Assembly: GCF_009746715.1 (NCBI RefSeq)
Contig: NZ_VRKW01000005.1
Span: 124,001-188,000 of the forward strand
From: Ketobacter sp. MCCC 1A13808
Lineage (GTDB): Bacteria > Pseudomonadota > Gammaproteobacteria > Pseudomonadales > Ketobacteraceae
Length of the DNA stretch: 64,000 nucleotides
Direction of reading: 5' to 3'
Positions within the stretch are counted from its first letter, which is position 1. Every line of letters starts with the position of its first letter. The notes beneath the pieces were generated by a model, which did no database searches, was not told where the DNA came from, and saw nothing but the letters and a program-made list of their open reading frames with translations. Positions 48,337-56,586 of this stretch are shown here, in pieces. Position numbers and translations under genes: made by a program.

Positions 48337-48771
48337 ATGAAATCGATTCCCACGCTGGCTACCATCATGACTCCGTTCCCCTATAGTATCGATGTCAATG
48401 ACACTTTGCGGGAAGCGATGGACATGATGGAAAAACAAGGCTTCCACCACTTGCCTGTGACAGAGCAGGGTAAACTGGTGGGTGTTCTATCGAACCGTGA
48501 CCTGAAATTTATCGAATCTCCCTTTAGCAATGCGACGCTGGATGATGATTTGTACGTGAAAGATATTTATACCACCCGAAGCTATGTTGTCGATATACAT
48601 ACACCGCTGGAAAACGTGCTGCGTGTGATGGCCGAGAAGCATCTAGGCTCGGCACTGGTCACCAAGAATGAAAAGCTGGCAGGGATACTCACTCATAATG
48701 ACGTTTTTAAAAAAATGGCGGATATGGTGATAAAAATGAAATCCAAACCTGATGGTAACGATGCCGCGTAA
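48337..48771 (+). CDS. CBS-domain pair protein
   Basis: The 144-residue protein is made of two CBS motifs (LATIMTPFPYSIDVNDTLRE, GFHHLPVTEQGKLVGVLSNR; then TPLENVLRVMAEKHLGSALV, LAGILTHNDVF). Such pairs bind adenine nucleotides and act as energy sensors. It starts 15 bases after the channel gene with a GGAGG site, so it may regulate that channel. Inferred from operon context. Confidence 0.88.
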   Translation: MKSIPTLATIMTPFPYSIDVNDTLREAMDMMEKQGFHHLPVTEQGKLVGVLSNRDLKFIESPFSNATLDDDLYVKDIYTTRSYVVDIHTPLENVLRVMAEKHLGSALVTKNEKLAGILTHNDVFKKMADMVIKMKSKPDGNDAA

Positions 48772-49144
48772 TCCTTACTTTAATCCTGCTAAATTTCATC
48801 ACACTAAAACCGGTTTCAGGAACCCTGAAGGTAGCTTGGCCAGACCGCAGCTCGGTATCGCAGTGGCAAAAGAAGTAGCGTAGTGCAGTGGAGTTACTTC
48901 GTTCAGGAAGGCAGAATGCTTATCCCAATGATTATGTGATCGCATAGTTGTCAGTTTTAGATTTATAACCAACTTGCTTCCTTTAATAAATGGTTATGGC
49001 TTGGTCATGCTGGTTTTTTAATTTAGCAGCTAGCCGCGCGTTTCCCGAACGCTTTGGTCTGTGTGCCGCAGCGATTCCTTGCTGCTGAACATGTTATTCC
49101 CAGATCGGTAATGCGGATCGGGGAAACCATTCGCTTACATTAAA
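48772..49144. other. Intergenic region, no gene seen
   Basis: This 373-base stretch lies between two convergent genes. I see only a weak hairpin soon after the CBS gene (TTCAGG-AAC-CCTGAA near 48820-48834) without a T-run. No open frame, RNA gene or repeat is supported. Confidence 0.5.
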
Positions 49145-50137
49145 TTATTGAGTGAAGCGTTTGCGGTATTCTGTAGGGGATAACGCCACCTCGCGTTTGA
49201 ATAAACGGCGGAAGGAGCTAACGTCGACGTACCCCACCTTTTCTGTAATATCATCCACACTCAACTGGGTCGATTCTAAAAGTCGCTTGGCTTCGTCAAT
49301 GCGCAGCTTCTGAAAATATTGTTTTGGCGGCTTACCGGTGGCCTGATTAAAGCGGCGTATAAATGTACGTGGACTGACGGCGAGCTGGCTGGCTAAGTTA
49401 TCCAGGTGGAAATCCTGATCCAGATTTTCCTGCATCCATTTTACAGCATTGCGAATGAGTTCATCTTTCTGCTTGAAATGGTGCGGTACCGGAATGTAGG
49501 GGGCTTGAGTGGTTTCTTTATTTTGCAACATGACTGTTTTTGCACAGCACTTGGCGATGCTTTCCCCGGCAAATTTTTCGATAAGCCGGATGCACAAATG
49601 CATGTAGGCCGTCATCGCTCCGGAACAAAAAATGTTGTTGTGTTCTGTGACCATTTTTTCAAGCTGCAGACGGACTTTAGGAAAGGAGTGGCTGAAATGG
49701 TGTGCCAGCCACCAGCTCGTGGTCGCCTCTTTTCCGTCCAGTAATCCTGTGTCAGCCAGTAAAAATGAGCCGCTGCAATTGGACGCGATAACGGCGCCCT
49801 GACTATGGTGATGCTTGATCATGTGTCCCAGGGTGGAACGCATTTCTACTGTCTTGTTCGTTACTTCTGAACCAAAGGCATGATCGATACCAGGAATTAA
49901 ACACAGGTCAGGATTGCCAGCTTGATTATAGTGTCCGTCCACCGCAATGGTAATGCCGGTTGAGGTGTGAACCGGTTTGCCATCAGGCGAATATATTTTC
50001 CAGGAAAACAACGGATTGTCGCTGTTCTCTTTGCGGATTCGTTGGTGGATATTCGCAATATGGAATATATCGGTGGGGCCGGTCACGGAAGTCGATAAAC
50101 ATCCGTCATAGGCGAATATTGCCATTTTTGTTGTCAT
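49145..50137 (-). CDS. GlxA-type AraC-family transcriptional regulator
   Basis: The 330-residue protein joins an N-terminal DJ-1/PfpI (amidotransferase-like) domain (about 1-190: MAIFAYDGCLSTSVTGPTDI, LIPGIDHAFG, VIASNCSGSFLLADTGLLDG) to a C-terminal AraC HTH domain (about 230-330: LASQLAVSPRTFIRRFNQAT, RIDEAKRLLESTQLSVDDIT, VGYVDVSSFRRLFKRE). Regulators of this build often control amino-acid, carnitine or betaine catabolism. Its target is not clear; the divergent gene at 50269 and an inverted repeat between them are candidates. GAGAGGG precedes the ATG. Confidence 0.9.
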   Translation of the reverse strand: MTTKMAIFAYDGCLSTSVTGPTDIFHIANIHQRIRKENSDNPLFSWKIYSPDGKPVHTSTGITIAVDGHYNQAGNPDLCLIPGIDHAFGSEVTNKTVEMRSTLGHMIKHHHSQGAVIASNCSGSFLLADTGLLDGKEATTSWWLAHHFSHSFPKVRLQLEKMVTEHNNIFCSGAMTAYMHLCIRLIEKFAGESIAKCCAKTVMLQNKETTQAPYIPVPHHFKQKDELIRNAVKWMQENLDQDFHLDNLASQLAVSPRTFIRRFNQATGKPPKQYFQKLRIDEAKRLLESTQLSVDDITEKVGYVDVSSFRRLFKREVALSPTEYRKRFTQ

Positions 50138-50152
50138 GTAAAAGCCCTCTCG

Positions 50153-50189
50153 GTGGCAAAATAAGCATTTGTGTTGTCATAAATGCCAC
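50153..50189. promoter_or_regulatory. Nested inverted repeats in the GlxA-regulator promoter region
   Basis: Outer arms GTGGCA (50153-50158) and TGCCAC (50184-50189); inner arms GCATTT (50165-50170) and AAATGC (50181-50186). They lie between divergent genes, close to the regulator start. They suit an operator for autoregulation or control of the forward gene; unproved. Confidence 0.5.
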
Positions 50190-50268
50190 TTTTGCGGTGT
50201 CGAGTCAAGAGGTAGTCTTAACCTTGCCAGCTAACCAACGTTTACCTTAAGGAAACAGGAGACCCGTC

Positions 50269-50793
50269 ATGGCAACGCTCATACATGCTTTATCAAATAT
50301 CTTCAGACAGCAAACGGCACCTTCGCGCACACCCTGGCGTGCAGATCCGAATCCGGGTGTATTCAGGCCCATGATGCTGTCGGCATTACAAGAAAGCACG
50401 GCACTTGTCTTGAATGTTGTCTCGAGAACCTTGTTGGGCGTATTGGTTGTGGTGGTCGTTGCAGTATCACTTCCATTTGCGCCTGGGATCGGGTTCTATT
50501 CTGCGCTTAGTGCCTCCCTTGCCCTGGTTTACATTGCCAGCCTGACGGATGTCAGACGCGTTCGGGACGCAATTTATCTGGTGACCGTTGCGGTATTTGT
50601 CGTTACCGTATTGGCGTTTAATCCGCTTCACCCGGTATGGGTCGGGTTAACGCTGTTCACTCATGTATTCATGTCCTTTTCCACGGGGCTGTCCCGTACC
50701 AGCGGTAGTCTCAATGAATTGAATCTGTGGCCGGTCTTATTTGGTATTGAACTTTCTGTTCTTTTGTTTTTTATCGATCAGATTTTGGTGTAG
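50269..50793 (+). CDS. Membrane protein of unknown function
   Basis: The 174-residue protein has a polar N terminus of about 45 residues and four membrane segments (LNVVSRTLLGVLVVVVVAVS, FYSALSASLALVYIASL, AIYLVTVAVFVVTVLAF, WPVLFGIELSVLLFFIDQIL). No family is recognised. It is preceded by CAGGAG and is followed 13 bases later by a thioesterase-like gene, probably in one operon. Confidence 0.7.
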   Translation: MATLIHALSNIFRQQTAPSRTPWRADPNPGVFRPMMLSALQESTALVLNVVSRTLLGVLVVVVVAVSLPFAPGIGFYSALSASLALVYIASLTDVRRVRDAIYLVTVAVFVVTVLAFNPLHPVWVGLTLFTHVFMSFSTGLSRTSGSLNELNLWPVLFGIELSVLLFFIDQILV

Positions 50794-50806
50794 AGGAGAG
50801 GCGGGC

Positions 50807-51610
50807 ATGACCACCGAGTGTTTATTTACCGAGGATAAGTCTGAGTTCTTACCGACTGCTTTGGCAGGAAGCCCCTGGCACCCAGGGATTCTGCACGGTG
50901 GCGCACCAGCGGCCTTGTTCGCTTACTGTTTCGAGAAGGGCGTGACACCTGAGCTGGTGCCGGCACGGCTTTCGATAGATTTGCTACGCCCGGTACCGAA
51001 AGCGCCTTTAACGGTGCATACGGAATGTGTGCGACGGGGTAAGCGAATACAGCTGTGGCAAGCGCGTATGGAGGCGGGTGGTACGCTGGTGGCTTTAGCT
51101 AATGCATTATTTGTAAAACAACGGCCGGTGCAGTTGCCAGATTATGCTCCGCAAATTCAGCCGTTGAACGTAAGCCCGGACCAGTTACAGGATGTCTGTT
51201 TCGGTGAAATCCTTTTCTCCCAGGCTAAAAATGTACCGCCAGGCCTGCATACCTGCATCCGCTTGCGCCCGGTTACGCCCTTGCAGGAGAAAGGGCGGGG
51301 AACGGCATGGCTGTCGTTGCCTTTAGACGTTATTGAAGCCCGTTCCACTACCCCATTTATGCTCGCCGCTCTGGCGTCGGATTTCGGTAACGGTGTCGGG
51401 CAACTTAATCTGGGTAGCGAAACCGGAACGATTAATGCGGATATACAGCTGATGCTCTCAAGGCCGGCCTCGGGCGAATGGATCGGATTACAATCAGAGG
51501 CGTTGATGGGGTCTACGGGAGTAGGCCAGGTGACAACCGCTCTTTTCGATACCCGTGGCCGCATCGGCCAGGTGGTCCAAACGATTATGCCGATGTCGGA
51601 TTTGAGCTGA
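50807..51610 (+). CDS. Acyl-CoA thioesterase-like protein (hot-dog fold)
   Basis: From ATG 50807 (GGAGAGG upstream) the protein has 267 residues. The first hot-dog unit shows SPWHPGILHGGAPAALFAY and RLSIDLLRPVPKAPLTVHTE, as in TesB/4HBT_3-type acyl-CoA thioesterases. The second unit (about 140-265) is more diverged (LGSETGTINADIQLMLSRPA, GVGQVTTALFDTRGRIGQ). Such enzymes hydrolyse acyl-CoA. The frame is open from 50741, but that overlaps the membrane-protein gene. Confidence 0.82.
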   Translation: MTTECLFTEDKSEFLPTALAGSPWHPGILHGGAPAALFAYCFEKGVTPELVPARLSIDLLRPVPKAPLTVHTECVRRGKRIQLWQARMEAGGTLVALANALFVKQRPVQLPDYAPQIQPLNVSPDQLQDVCFGEILFSQAKNVPPGLHTCIRLRPVTPLQEKGRGTAWLSLPLDVIEARSTTPFMLAALASDFGNGVGQLNLGSETGTINADIQLMLSRPASGEWIGLQSEALMGSTGVGQVTTALFDTRGRIGQVVQTIMPMSDLS

Positions 51611-51796
51611 TGGGTTTCTGATTGAGTATTTCGGGCTTCACTCCCAGTTTATGTTTGTCTGTTTTATCTTTCGTCCCGCTTGACTGCTAGCAGAGCCGGA
51701 ACTTCTCATATTCAGCCGGGTCGAAATTCGGCAGATAAATGTTCCGGATTTTTGTTAACCGTTTAACCTAGAGAATGCGTTTTGAGGAGTGTAGCG

Positions 51797-53146
51797 ATGC
51801 AATTAAGCCGACGTGCATTGGCGATGGTGCTGTTGATCTTTGTCAGTTTTCCGGCGATGGCCGTATGGCCTTTTGAGGATAGTAGCGGGCGAGAGTTACC
51901 CTCACTTGCGCCGATGCTAGAAGACGTGAACCCTGCAGTAGTGAATATTTCTACTTTTGCTGCCCGTCAGGAAACGAACCCCCTGATGAATGATCCCTTC
52001 TTCCGCCATTTTTTTGGTCCTAACCAATATCAGCAACCGCAAGCAAGGCGGTCGCAAAGCGCCGGCTCAGGCGTGATTGTTGATGCGAAAAAAGGCACGG
52101 TTATTACCAATTTCCATGTCATTGATGGAGCAGACGAAATCAAAGTGGGGCTCAACGATGGACGTTCCTATGTGGCAACCTTAGTGGGTTCTGATCCGGA
52201 TGTGGACATCGCTATTTTGCAGATCGAAGCCGATGACATTAAGGCGATTAAAATTGCAGACTCGGAAGAAGCCCGGGTAGGGGATTTTGTGGTCGCTATC
52301 GGCAACCCTTTTGGGCTCGGGCAAACCGTCACCACCGGCGTCGTTAGTGCCATCGGGCGGACCGGTCTTGGTATTGAAGGCTATGAAAATTTTATTCAAA
52401 CAGACGCATCAATCAACCCGGGCAATTCCGGTGGTGCATTGGTGAATCTGAATGGCGAGCTGGTTGGAATCAATACCGCCATTATTGCACCGTCCGGTGG
52501 CAACGTCGGAATCGGCTTCGCTATTCCGGCCAACATGGCGAAGCACAGTCTGGAACAGATTCTTGAGCACGGTGAGGTTAAGCGTGGCCAACTAGGGGTT
52601 GTAATCCAGGACCTCACACCCGATTTGGCGGAGGCATTCGACCTGAAAGGTGTTAGCGGCGTTGTGGTTTCGGAAGTACAGGAAGGCTCTGCTGCCGAGA
52701 AAGCCGGAATCGAACAAGGTGATGTACTGACTAAGCTGGATGGTAAAACCCTGAAAAGCTCCGCTCAGCTCAGGAATGCGGTAGGGGTTCGGAAAGTAGG
52801 TGCGCCCGTTGAATTGACCCTTATTCGTGACGGTAAGGAAAAGGTGATCAAGGCTAAAATCGGCGAGCCGAGTGGTGAGCAGATTGCTTCAACTGGGATA
52901 CGCAAGTACCTCGATGGAGCACGGTTGGCCCCCAGTCGAGATCCTAAAGGTGTCTTGGTCGAGTCGCTTGAGCCGGGCTCGACCGCGCAAATCGCGGGGT
53001 TACGTGTAGGGGATATCATTACCAGCGTGAATAAGGCGCGCGTAGAAAGCCTGAATGACCTGAAGAAAGCCACTCAAAAGGATGGTAGTCAGCTTTTAAT
53101 CCGGGTTTTAAGAGGCAATGCCGCGTTATATCTGGTGCTGAGATAG
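51797..53146 (+). CDS. degQ: DegQ/MucD-type periplasmic serine protease
   Basis: From ATG 51797 (GAGGAG with 7 bases) the protein has 449 residues. Signal peptide: RRALAMVLLIFVSFPAMA. The trypsin-like domain has the triad His in NFHVIDGADE, Asp in DPDVDIAILQIE and Ser in NPGNSGGALVN. Two PDZ domains follow (about 255-345 and 365-445). The loop after the N terminus is short, as in DegQ rather than DegP. It degrades or refolds misfolded envelope proteins; in Pseudomonas the homologue MucD limits the envelope-stress response. A terminator follows. Confidence 0.93.
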   Translation: MQLSRRALAMVLLIFVSFPAMAVWPFEDSSGRELPSLAPMLEDVNPAVVNISTFAARQETNPLMNDPFFRHFFGPNQYQQPQARRSQSAGSGVIVDAKKGTVITNFHVIDGADEIKVGLNDGRSYVATLVGSDPDVDIAILQIEADDIKAIKIADSEEARVGDFVVAIGNPFGLGQTVTTGVVSAIGRTGLGIEGYENFIQTDASINPGNSGGALVNLNGELVGINTAIIAPSGGNVGIGFAIPANMAKHSLEQILEHGEVKRGQLGVVIQDLTPDLAEAFDLKGVSGVVVSEVQEGSAAEKAGIEQGDVLTKLDGKTLKSSAQLRNAVGVRKVGAPVELTLIRDGKEKVIKAKIGEPSGEQIASTGIRKYLDGARLAPSRDPKGVLVESLEPGSTAQIAGLRVGDIITSVNKARVESLNDLKKATQKDGSQLLIRVLRGNAALYLVLR

Positions 53147-53182
53147 TCTGACGGCTCACCCGAGCATATACCCAGTCCAAAC

Positions 53183-53207
53183 ATTGCGGCCTGCGGGCCG
53201 CAATTTT
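53183..53207 (+). terminator. Terminator after degQ
   Basis: ATTGCGGCC (53183-53191), loop TGCG, GGCCGCAAT (53196-53204), then TTT. A perfect 9-bp stem. Confidence 0.88.
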
Positions 53208-53426
53208 AAACCGCACCCTGCTTACGGAATTGCTTCCCCCTCGGTAATTTTTTAAGCTCTTTTTACCTCCAGGTAGTACACCTCTTGTTCAGTTATCGCG
53301 GATAGTGGATAATCCTTCAATCGGAATAAACGGTTATAAACATGGCTATTCTTAGAAGCTGATCCCTCTTTGATAGCTTAACTGCATATTTTTCAAGGAT
53401 TTGGATATCTCTCAAAGCATTCTGCT

Positions 53427-53660
53427 ATGAAATTATCATTCTTTTCGCGCTTTTCTCGAAAAAAGAGAGTTACGGACCACGCGCCTGCGCAAGCAGCAAC
53501 CCCGGAGGACATCCGCAGAAAACTGGAGAACTACCAGAAGCGGGAAGGTCCCGCAAATTTCGGTAGTGCGGAGTTGTATTTCGTCAGTGAAATCGATCAG
53601 GAACCGGAGGTAGAAGCCGGTCGGCTTTCCTCTCAAAGAGAGCCGGAGATAGAGAGCTAA
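53427..53660 (+). CDS. Possible small protein, no family recognised
   Basis: A 77-codon open frame encodes a charged peptide (MKLSFFSRFSRKKRVTDH, EDIRRKLENYQKREGPANFG) with an acidic tail. There is no clear ribosome site before ATG 53427. It lies alone between degQ and bfd in about 600 bases of otherwise empty sequence. It may be real; confidence is low. Confidence 0.35.
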   Translation: MKLSFFSRFSRKKRVTDHAPAQAATPEDIRRKLENYQKREGPANFGSAELYFVSEIDQEPEVEAGRLSSQREPEIES

Positions 53661-53701
53661 AATTTAGTAAAGAAAAATATCAAATCTCACAACAAATGTA
53701 A

Positions 53702-53730
53702 TTGACAATAATTCGCATTCAAAATATGAT
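53702..53730 (+). promoter_or_regulatory. Sigma-70 promoter with overlapping Fur-box-like site before bfd
   Basis: TTGACA (53702-53707), 17 bases, TATGAT (53725-53730) is a near-consensus sigma-70 promoter. The stretch 53700-53719 (AATTGACAATAATTCGCATT) closely resembles Pseudomonas-type Fur boxes of the form TGATAATAATTCTCATT and covers the -35 element. Repression by Fur-iron would fit bfd. Confidence 0.78.
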
Positions 53731-53758
53731 TCTCTCGTATAGTCAGAGGGAATCCCAA

Positions 53759-53938
53759 ATGTATATATGCGTTTGTAAAGCGGTTACAGAAAAACAAATA
53801 CAACAAGCCGTTCGTGAAGGTGCAAGCGATTATAAATCTCTGCGTGACAAAACGGGTGTCGCTTCAATGTGCGGCAAATGCGGTAATGAAGCAAAATCCT
53901 GCCTAAGACAACAACACCTCGGCCAACCTGCGTTTTAA
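53759..53938 (+). CDS. bfd: Bfd, bacterioferritin-associated [2Fe-2S] ferredoxin
   Basis: The 59-residue protein from ATG 53759 (GAGGG eight bases upstream) has the four Cys of the Bfd cluster: MYICVCKAVTEKQI and MCGKCGNEAKSCL. Bfd passes electrons to bacterioferritin so that stored iron is released. The frame is open from 53702, but that includes the promoter. The bacterioferritin gene follows after about 100 bases. Confidence 0.93.
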   Translation: MYICVCKAVTEKQIQQAVREGASDYKSLRDKTGVASMCGKCGNEAKSCLRQQHLGQPAF

Positions 53939-54040
53939 CTTCAAGTCTGTCCTCAAAATACACAAAGTTTTTGCAATGATGCCAATATCGGGTTAGTTTC
54001 ACTAATTCGATTCAGGCGTGCTTGTGATGAGGAGATAGAC

Positions 54041-54511
54041 ATGAAGGGCGACGCGAAAGTACTTGAATATCTTAATAAAGTTCTCGGGAACGAGTTGGTT
54101 GCCATCAATCAATATTTTCTCCACAGTAAGATGTACAAGAATTGGGGGCTGGGGGAGTTGGCGGACCATGAGTATCATGAATCCATAGATGAAATGAAGC
54201 ACGCCGACAAGCTGACGGATCGCATTCTTTTGTTAGAAGGCCTGCCTAATTACCAGCATTTGGGCAAATTGAGGATCGGCGAAGACGTCAAGGAGATGCT
54301 GGAATGCGACCTAAAGTTGGAAATGGATGCCTTACCGGATTTAAAAGAAGGCATAGCCTACTGTGAAAAGGTTCAGGATTACGTCACACGTGAATTGTTC
54401 GTAACAATTCTCGATTCAGAAGAAGATCATGTTGATTGGTTAGAGACGCAATTGGAACTCATCGATAAGGTGGGTATGCAGAATTTTCTGCAGGCTAAAA
54501 TGTCCGAATAG
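54041..54511 (+). CDS. bfr: Bacterioferritin
   Basis: The 156-residue four-helix iron-storage protein has the di-iron ferroxidase ligands E18, E51 and H54 (in [11 protein letters not shown]), E94, and the later E127/H130 pair ([11 protein letters not shown]). M52 is the usual haem ligand, so it should bind haem between subunits. GGAGATAGAC precedes ATG 54041. Its partner Bfd lies just upstream. Confidence 0.96.
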   Translation: MKGDAKVLEYLNKVLGNELVAINQYFLHSKMYKNWGLGELADHEYHESIDEMKHADKLTDRILLLEGLPNYQHLGKLRIGEDVKEMLECDLKLEMDALPDLKEGIAYCEKVQDYVTRELFVTILDSEEDHVDWLETQLELIDKVGMQNFLQAKMSE

Positions 54512-54546
54512 TCGTTGTAGTTTGCTTGACGGGTGGGCGATCAGGC

Positions 54547-55488
54547 TCACCCCTTAGCCGTCCCCTCTGTTAATTCCCCGCCCTGGCTTTGCTGAACCTG
54601 CATTAGCCTTCTTTCAAACTCGATATCTGTATTTTTCTGACTCCAGATGGGCAGCCATAACGGTTGTCGCCAGAACGTCGGTAATTCCTTGAGCTGCAGG
54701 TAAATAAATCGAACCATATTGGCTTCTTTACGTACGCCCAGATCTTTTGCTTGCTTTATGCCGGATTGAATAATCTGCGGGATGAGTGGGGGGTAGACAT
54801 GTCCCATCTGTAGCGGATACTGACGCCAGAGCTGGTCTTGAATATCACTTTCCTGAACCTGGTCGAACTGACGTCCGAAAGCAGTTAAGTGGTGTGAGCG
54901 GATCTGCCACCAAGCATCGTGATTATTGGTGGGTGTAGACGCCGGGCACTGGCTCAAATCTTTGCTTAACCAATGGTTATCTGCCGGTGCAAACAGAGTG
55001 TGTACTGGAGCAAATAATTGCTTGAGTTCGCTATCGGACAGAACGTTTAAATAGTTTTTGATAACGAAGCCGTCCCAGAAGCGATGCAGTATACGTTCGC
55101 CGAAGGGGGAGGTGGCATAGATTAAGCTTTGCCAAAAGGGGACTTGTTGTTTCAGGTTGAGATGGGACAGAAACCAAGTGATGTCACCGTCTGCTCGGCA
55201 GCCACTAGTCCTCAGGTAATCTGAATGGCGGGCTTCAGGCATTACCAAAAGGGGGCTGCGTGGGAAGCAGGGCTCTTTATCTGTTTTCAGAAAAAGAGGG
55301 AAATATTCGGCGTCCCATGCACAACGAAAAAAATCAGGTGCGGCCTGGTTGTTTCCGGTGGCGTCAATAAAGCCGTAAAGACGCAGGTCTCCGCCGTCGC
55401 TGGTGTTTTTGTCGATCGAAAGAAAATCGCTAAGCGTAGTAGCGAGTTCGATTTCGGAATAGGTGTCTTTTAACGTTTTTAATCCCAC
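54547..55488 (-). CDS. DUF4123-like protein (effector-adaptor type)
   Basis: From GTG at 55488 the product has 313 residues; the frame is open further up to 55557 but there overlaps the preceding gene and begins with TTG. The middle resembles DUF4123 proteins: LYGFIDATGNNQAAPDFF, FLSHLNLKQQVPFWQ, FGERILHRFWDGFVIKNYL, LFAPVHTLFAPAD. DUF4123 proteins load effectors onto type VI secretion VgrG spikes. No vgrG, hcp or effector gene is in this window, so the role is open. It runs 16 bases after a sigma/LuxR-like regulator gene. Confidence 0.6.
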   Translation of the reverse strand: MGLKTLKDTYSEIELATTLSDFLSIDKNTSDGGDLRLYGFIDATGNNQAAPDFFRCAWDAEYFPLFLKTDKEPCFPRSPLLVMPEARHSDYLRTSGCRADGDITWFLSHLNLKQQVPFWQSLIYATSPFGERILHRFWDGFVIKNYLNVLSDSELKQLFAPVHTLFAPADNHWLSKDLSQCPASTPTNNHDAWWQIRSHHLTAFGRQFDQVQESDIQDQLWRQYPLQMGHVYPPLIPQIIQSGIKQAKDLGVRKEANMVRFIYLQLKELPTFWRQPLWLPIWSQKNTDIEFERRLMQVQQSQGGELTEGTAKG

Positions 55489-55504
55489 TTTACCGTTCAA
55501 CTGT

Positions 55505-56245
55505 TTATTTTCGATGCAAGCAATCCTGAACCGCTTCGAACAGGTGAGGAGGCACAAGTTCGATCATTTTTTTGCGGGCGTTCAGCAGCATTATACGGAC
55601 GTTAGTCACGCTATGGCCGGTTCGCTGAGAAATCTCGTGGGAATTCAGCCCGTCGCAGACCGCGTATCGAATATGCTTGTATTGAACCGGAGTTAAATGT
55701 CCGCGTAGCATTTCCACCATGACGGAAATGCGATCACTTTCAACTTGCTGTTGACGATCGGATTCTTCATGGAAGGAGTCCATGGATTCAGCCGCGAAAA
55801 AAGCGGATTCTGCGGACGGCATCTGCAAAGGTACAAATTCTGCTTGGTAGCTTTGATGCGGTGCGTCTTGAATCGTCTCATCTTCGGAGTATTCACCAAA
55901 TTGCTCCAGTGCAATATAGGATGGGAACTCTTTGATTACAGCTTGAATCATTCTGGTGAATGCAATCATTTTAAGCGTTCCCAGCATAATCTGGTTGCGC
56001 CGGTCACCTGCGGCATCCATATTTTTTTTGTGCACCGTTTGTAGGGGTTTATATGCAACATCACAAAAAATACCGAGTAACGATTCTGTGGCGTCGCTTG
56101 GTAAATATTGTAGGCCAATTTTTTTAATCAAACTGGAACAGTAGCGATTAAAATTGGCTGCGATAAATAGATGAATATCAATATTCTGCCATTCTTCTGA
56201 GGACCAGTCCGCTAAATTGCGAAAGCGTGCCATACCTTTTTTCAT
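55505..56245 (-). CDS. Sigma-like / LuxR-like regulator of unknown target
   Basis: From ATG 56245 (GGAG five bases upstream) the protein has 246 residues. The C-terminal 70 residues look like sigma region 4 or a LuxR-type HTH (LTPVQYKHIRYAVCDGLNSH, EISQRTGHSVTNVRIMLLNARKKM). The N-terminal half is helical (NFNRYCSSLIKKIGLQYLPS) and may be a diverged sigma region 2, but this is not certain. It is transcribed with the DUF4123-like gene, perhaps to switch it on. Promoter targets unknown. Confidence 0.6.
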   Translation of the reverse strand: MKKGMARFRNLADWSSEEWQNIDIHLFIAANFNRYCSSLIKKIGLQYLPSDATESLLGIFCDVAYKPLQTVHKKNMDAAGDRRNQIMLGTLKMIAFTRMIQAVIKEFPSYIALEQFGEYSEDETIQDAPHQSYQAEFVPLQMPSAESAFFAAESMDSFHEESDRQQQVESDRISVMVEMLRGHLTPVQYKHIRYAVCDGLNSHEISQRTGHSVTNVRIMLLNARKKMIELVPPHLFEAVQDCLHRK

Positions 56246-56584
56246 AGTAACTCCCATCCTTAGAATCAAAGGTCAAAACCTGCAAAACATAAGCCCCCGC
56301 TTATGACAACTACAAAGTGCTATACAAAGACAGCTACATGGTTTTGCCCGGCTTACTCTTTTGGTTCGGTAAGCGTTGCGTAGAGTAGCAATCAGGTTTT
56401 GTCAAAACAATAGTCCTGCATCATTTTGAGCAATTTCTTACACGAAAATGTGATTAAGATTTCATTATTTGTGATTGCATTTCTTCTCATACAATAAATG
56501 TTGGAAATTGTTTTTTTTCTTGGCTGTTGTGTACACGAATACCTTTTCCTGAAAGAACTGTGCAACTAATTGCACAGTTCTTTT
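56246..56584. other. Intergenic region upstream of the sigma-like gene
   Basis: No gene is supported in these 339 bases. The right end holds the bidirectional terminator (56552-56586). The left part, AT-rich with T runs near 56500-56520, must contain the promoter of the sigma-like gene, which I cannot pinpoint. Confidence 0.6.
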
Positions 56585-56586
56585 TT
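56552..56586. terminator. Bidirectional-looking terminator
   Basis: AAAGAACTGTGCAA (56552-56565), loop CTAA, TTGCACAGTTCTTT (56570-56583): a perfect 14-bp stem with T runs on one side and A runs on the other. It directly follows the stop of the reverse-strand gene at 56585. Confidence 0.88.

Noticed and set aside
54512-54556. Hairpin between bfr and the DUF4123-like gene
   Set aside because: GGGTGGGC/GCTCACCC can pair with one G-T, but there is no T-run on either strand, so I do not call a terminator.
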